The notes under the pieces are model-generated. The model was not told where the DNA came from. It did no database searches and saw only the letters and a list, made by a program, of their open reading frames with translations. Positions 6,145 to 7,006 of a stretch of DNA of 7,006 nucleotides are shown here, piece by piece; positions within the stretch are counted from its first letter, which is position 1; each line of letters begins with the position of its first letter. The position numbers and the translations under genes are program-made. Source of the DNA: an uncultured Christensenella sp. (GTDB lineage: Bacteria > Bacillota > Clostridia > Christensenellales > Borkfalkiaceae); assembly GCA_910578655.1 (NCBI GenBank), contig CAJTQE010000064.1:1-7006 (forward strand), read 5' to 3'.

Positions 6145-6423
6145 ATGAAGATAACCACCACTTACGATAAGAACGGATCGCGGACAGATAATATAGAACT
6201 GACTGCGGAAGAAGAAAAAGCAATAGCTACGGCGGTCGAAATAATTAAAAACCGCTGCGTTGGTGCGGGCTACCCCAAAGATTATAAAGACTGGGACAAC
6301 GAACGCTGGCGATTACTTGGAATTATGCGTTTTGAGGGCGGAATTGATGCAGTATTAAAGTTTGCAAACACCGCCGAAATATTACCGTTTAACGCAAAGA
6401 AAGAATCGCGCGGATATGCGTAA
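6145..6423 (+). CDS. Small hypothetical protein, 92 aa
   Basis: ATG 6145 has AAAGG at 6132-6136 overlapping the previous stop, eight bases upstream. The protein starts with a short strand (MKITTTYDKNG), then ELTAEEEKAIATAVEIIKNR, clearly helical. The following region is CVGAGYPKDYKDWDNERWRL, then GIMRFEGGIDAVLKFANT, likely a second helix. I know no family for it. It is a soluble acidic protein without export signal, eleven bases downstream of the preceding gene and probably in the same operon. It contains no GAACAG copy. Confidence 0.78.
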   Translation: MKITTTYDKNGSRTDNIELTAEEEKAIATAVEIIKNRCVGAGYPKDYKDWDNERWRLLGIMRFEGGIDAVLKFANTAEILPFNAKKESRGYA

Positions 6424-6448
6424 ACTCAAACATATATAGGGGGCAACC

Positions 6449-6520
6449 GTGAAATACAACAGCGTGAAACAATTTAAAATCAATAATCAAATTTCAGGGG
6501 AATCGAACAATGAACAGTAA
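6449..6520 (+). CDS. Possible 23-aa small ORF
   Basis: A GTG at 6449 lies five bases after AGGGGG (6438-6443), a plausible ribosome binding site. The product would be 23 aa (begins VKYNSVKQFKINN, GTG read as Met, ends SNNEQ). Its end overlaps the next gene's start by eleven bases in another frame, so it could act as a coupling leader. It fills the otherwise empty gap between 6423 and 6510. With so short a length, chance is a serious alternative. Confidence 0.4.
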   Translation: MKYNSVKQFKINNQISGESNNEQ

Positions 6521-6668
6521 CGAATTAAAAGAACTCTCCACTCTTTGTGGCGCGCTCGGAATTAAAAGCTGGGGCGAGTTACAGAACATTAAAGACAAAT
6601 ACGGCATTCAGAGCAACGGCGAAATGCTGGCACTGCTTGAAACTATGGCGGCTTACAAAGCCGCCTAA
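6510..6668 (+). CDS. Small hypothetical protein, 52 aa
   Basis: ATG 6510 has AGGGGA at 6496-6501, eight bases upstream. The 52-aa product starts MNSNELKELSTLCGALGIKS and continues with WGELQNIKDKYGIQSNGEM and a final helix ALLETMAAYKAA. The composition suggests two or three short helices, possibly a small helix-turn-helix-like or adaptor fold, but no family is recognised. The GAACAG at 6512 reads Met-Asn-Ser here and Glu-Gln in the overlapping 23-codon ORF. The good ribosome binding site and the fit between neighbours support it as a real gene despite its size. Confidence 0.7.
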   Translation: MNSNELKELSTLCGALGIKSWGELQNIKDKYGIQSNGEMLALLETMAAYKAA

Positions 6669-6689
6669 ATCATTTTCTGGGAGGAAATT

Positions 6690-7006
6690 ATGGAACAGAT
6701 TAAAATAAGTTTTGAACCTTACTTTTATAAGTACGCAAAGAAAATTCTTGAAAACAAATTCTCTATTTATGTTAATGGGGAATGTATCGGCGATATTGAA
6801 AAGGATTACGATAAGTACAGAGAAAAAGATTACTGGCGTGTTCATTATGACCGCGATAAAATGAGATGCTGTGGCAGTGATTATAACACTATTATGGCAG
6901 CAAAAAAAGGCATCGCCAACGATTATTTTAATTACAAAACCGTGAACACAAACAGCCAAAAAGTGCCGATTAAAGAGTTGACGTTCGGCGACAATTCAGA
7001 TTTCTT
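6690..7006 (+). CDS. Hypothetical protein, 3' end beyond the window
   Basis: GGGAGG at 6679-6684 precedes ATG 6690. The frame is open to the window end, giving at least 105 residues, so the true length is unknown. The visible part begins MEQIKISFEPYFYKYAKK and includes FSIYVNGECIGDIEKDYDKY, YWRVHYDRDKMRCCGSDYN and IMAAKKGIANDYFNY. The IYVNG...GDI strands, aromatic YWRVHYD and the IMAAKKGI helix suggest a small alpha/beta protein, but I know no family for it. An opposite-strand open frame over the same bases has no supporting ribosome binding site and is regarded as a shadow. Confidence 0.8.
   Translation, partial: MEQIKISFEPYFYKYAKKILENKFSIYVNGECIGDIEKDYDKYREKDYWRVHYDRDKMRCCGSDYNTIMAAKKGIANDYFNYKTVNTNSQKVPIKELTFGDNSDF

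Larger units (their letters stand above)
290..6698 (+). repeat. Strand-polar dispersed GAACAG hexamer series
   Basis: GAACAG is found 37 times on the + strand, starting at 290, 299, 335, 359, 365, 651, 754, 932, 976, 1153, 1168, 1492, 1618, 1888, 2207, 2294, 2418, 2487, 2746, 2761, 2872, 3157, 3228, 3592, 4020, 4170, 4341, 4380, 4786, 4811, 4956, 5652, 5715, 5926, 5978, 6512 and 6693. I found no CTGTTC. By phase, 24 copies read Glu-Gln, six are in the xxG-AAC-AGx phase, three in the xGA-ACA-Gxx phase, and four lie outside genes or across a stop. Flanking bases show no fixed extension. A rough composition-based estimate would be about three copies. GAAC in general is also common, so part of the excess is background skew. 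Confidence 0.8.

Noticed and set aside
290..6698. LexA-type (GAAC...GTTC) operator sites from the many GAAC half-sites
   Set aside because: GTTC is nearly absent on the + strand, so no paired inverted half-sites at operator spacing were seen.
290..6698. CRISPR or tandem repeat array
   Set aside because: GAACAG spacing is irregular (from 6 to about 690 bases), the unit is only six bases and the flanks are not conserved.
6579..6959. 126-codon open frame on the minus strand
   Set aside because: It lies antisense to the 52-aa gene and the 3' partial gene, both with good ribosome binding sites; its translation is rich in Phe, Val and Ile as expected for the complement of charged codons, and no Shine-Dalgarno fits its start.

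Overview
The window looks like part of a mobile element, most likely a conjugative plasmid or integrative conjugative element of a Clostridia-type Bacillota host; a phage accessory region is a weaker alternative. The reasons are: AT-leaning DNA; strong Shine-Dalgarno sites (AGGAGG, GGAGG, AAGGAGGTG) in front of most genes; an apparent TTG start; short, tightly packed genes all on the + strand; and one protein with a DpnD/PcfM-like segment, a family named after conjugative-plasmid and restriction-operon genes. No replication, relaxase, coupling-protein, integrase or structural phage gene is visible, so the type of element is an inference.

Layout. Positions 29-970 encode a 313-aa protein with a WSRY-containing N-terminus and a charged helical middle. 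Positions 1042-1881 encode a protein resembling my memory of the DUF4121 family, with a TTG start behind a GC-rich hairpin. Positions 1946-2434 and 2458-2853 are two unrecognised genes. Positions 2895-3158 are a small gene that appears to be frameshifted: its +1 frame stays open to 3216, just before the next gene. Positions 3226-3945 hold the DpnD/PcfM-like protein. Positions 3981-4541, 4550-5308 (with a possible internal start at 4820), 5331-5915, 5915-6133 and 6145-6423 are further unrecognised genes. The last part holds a 23-codon small ORF (6449-6520), a 52-aa gene (6510-6668) and a gene running off the window end (6690 onward). There is no gene-free stretch over 300 bases, no RNA gene, no IS and no CRISPR array that I can see. 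No intrinsic terminator or convincing promoter is visible, so the block is probably one long operon transcribed from upstream.

The most striking signal is not a gene. The hexamer GAACAG occurs 37 times on the + strand, by hand count, and its reverse complement CTGTTC was not found once. Most copies read Glu-Gln in frame, but nine lie in the other two codon phases and four lie outside or across gene ends, so amino-acid preference alone does not explain it. Two copies sit in a shared arrangement directly after stop codons: a TTAAA/CTGAACAGC stretch followed by a GC-rich hairpin and then the next ribosome binding site. What this polar short motif does (recombination, strand loading, modification or RNA processing) cannot be settled from the window.

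Most proteins here match no function I can name. The genes are probably co-expressed accessory cargo, but the window does not show how the products work together.
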